NCBI RefSeq assembly: GCF_034259205.1
Contig: NZ_CP139487.1
Span: 930,001-994,000 of the forward strand
DNA: 64,000 nucleotides
Reading direction: 5' to 3'
Source: Peredibacter starrii
GTDB lineage: Bacteria > Bdellovibrionota > Bacteriovoracia > Bacteriovoracales > Bacteriovoracaceae
Shown here: one piece after another, positions 63,154-64,000 of the stretch
Layout of the letters: each line of letters begins with the position of its first letter
Position numbering within the stretch: position 1 is the stretch's first letter
Made by a program: the position numbers and the translations under genes
The notes under the pieces: model-generated
Databases searched by the model: none
What the model saw: the letters and a program-made list of their open reading frames with translations, nothing else
Told to the model about the DNA's origin: nothing

Positions 63154-64000
63154 TTAGGCTTTAGTAGTCTCTACGTAATCCAGGAAGTCTGAAGCTTTAT
63201 ATGAACTTCTGACAAGCGGACCAGAGGCCACGAATTTGAAACCCATTTTAAGGGCCATACGTTTTAGTTCTTCAAACTCTTCAGGAGTGTAGAACTTCTT
63301 CACATCAAGGTGACGCTTACTTGGTTGAAGATACTGACCGAAAGTCACGATATCAACTCCATGAGCGCGGATATCTTCTAGCGCTTCTTGGATTTCTGCC
63401 CAAGTTTCACCCAGACCCACCATAAGTGAAGTCTTCGTTTGAATGTGCGGATAATTAGTTTTGTAGAACTTAAGACAGTTAAGGGTCTTCTCGTAACCTG
63501 CACGTGGATCACGAACCGGGTGAGTAAGACGTTTTACTGTTTCAAGGTTTTGCGCAATCACAAATGGATTCGATTTCGCAAGCTTGTGCATATACTCTTC
63601 GATGCCAGCGAAGTCTGGAATCAGAACTTCAACTTTTGTTTCAGGATGATCAAGGTGAACGCGATCAACAACTGCAGCGAAATGTCCTGAACCGTGGTCA
63701 GCAACATCATCACGATCCACAGAAGTGATGACAACGTAACGAAGAGACATCATGCCCACCATCTTAGAGGTGTTCTCGATTTCTTCGTGATTGATGAAGC
63801 CCTTCGGATTTCCGGTCTTCACGTGACAGAACTTACAAGCACGTGTGCATGTATCTCCAAGGATCATCACAGTTGCAGTACGAGCACTCCAACATTCAGA
63901 AATGTTCGGGCACTTCGCTTCTTCGCAAACAGTAGAAAGACCCTTCTCGCGAAGGTTGTTGCGGATATCTTTGAAGTCATCCCCTTGTGGAAGTTTTACT
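63154..64000 (-). CDS. lipA: Lipoyl synthase, 5' end beyond the window
   Basis: A radical SAM enzyme inserting two sulphurs into octanoyl groups. The visible 281 or so codons run off the window end, so the start is missing; the GTG at 63870 is internal. Upstream of it the frame reads 'CEEAKCPNISECW' (auxiliary cluster Cys), then 'GDTCTRACKFC' (radical SAM CxxxCxxC), 'YVVITSVDRDDVADHG' and the C-terminal 'VASGPLVRSSYKA' with the Ser ligand. First gene of a lipA-lipB-aroC operon within the window. Confidence 0.96.
   Translation of the reverse strand, partial: VKLPQGDDFKDIRNNLREKGLSTVCEEAKCPNISECWSARTATVMILGDTCTRACKFCHVKTGNPKGFINHEEIENTSKMVGMMSLRYVVITSVDRDDVADHGSGHFAAVVDRVHLDHPETKVEVLIPDFAGIEEYMHKLAKSNPFVIAQNLETVKRLTHPVRDPRAGYEKTLNCLKFYKTNYPHIQTKTSLMVGLGETWAEIQEALEDIRAHGVDIVTFGQYLQPSKRHLDVKKFYTPEEFEELKRMALKMGFKFVASGPLVRSSYKASDFLDYVETTKA

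Noticed and set aside
63154-63870. Complete lipoyl synthase starting at 63870
   Set aside because: The frame continues upstream with the conserved auxiliary-cluster cysteines, so the gene is cut by the window edge.

Overview
The window looks like chromosome from a Gram-negative, aerobic predator of the Bdellovibrio/Bacteriovorax group (Bdellovibrionota, probably Bacteriovoracales). This is inferred from gene content, not from a marker gene: several huge secreted fibre proteins resembling the mosaic adhesive trimer (MAT) proteins described in Bdellovibrio, a type IV pilus retraction ATPase, an alternative complex III plus caa3 oxidase supercomplex, moderate-to-low GC, and very tight gene packing. 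No rRNA, tRNA, CRISPR array, insertion sequence or integrase was seen. No stretch over 300 bases lacks a gene.

Layout. 1-3.3 kb: peptide-binding protein and aldehyde dehydrogenase. 3.4-6.5 kb: three-gene operon of a retropepsin-like 'zinc protease', a 7-TM protein with an inactive transglutaminase domain, and a RimK-like ATP-grasp ligase. 6.5-27.8 kb: surface-protein island with a Ser/Thr/Gly-linker protein, five tandem paralogous fibre proteins of about 950-1290 residues, and a BspA-like 25-residue repeat protein overlapping the last fibre gene. The fibre proteins share an N-terminal module and a pool of central modules but have different C-terminal ends: three Peptidase_S74 chaperone domains, one phage tail-collar-like domain and one unrecognised beta domain. 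Five genes of this island are preceded by sigma-28 (FliA)-type promoters, TAAA-N15/16-nCCGATAA.

27.8-40.6 kb: housekeeping and envelope genes, including tRNA-dihydrouridine synthase, YjbQ, bacterioferritin and its ferredoxin, a Nudix hydrolase, two alpha/beta hydrolases, a DUF3015 exported protein, a DUF4105 protein, a D-Ala-D-Ala dipeptidase, and a divergent SelO-like protein coupled to an S51 peptidase. 40.6-52.1 kb, minus strand: a complete operon actABCDEF, a small protein, sco, coxB, coxA, coxC and coxD, preceded by an NnrS-like gene. It would pass electrons from quinol through pentaheme ActA and monoheme ActE to an A2-type caa3 oxidase. 52.2-64 kb: a catalase-like protein, an SGNH hydrolase, a P-type cation ATPase split by a frameshift at an A8 run, the clsB-ybhP pair, pilT, an LTA-synthase-like enzyme, aroC, lipB and the 3' part of lipA.

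The strongest lead is the sigma-28-associated fibre array: a mosaic adhesin set apparently expressed with the motility regulon, as expected of an attack-phase predator. Secondary leads are hairpins that bury the Shine-Dalgarno site of the next gene at four places, convergent genes that meet through shared four-base stop codons, and the divergent SelO/S51 pair.
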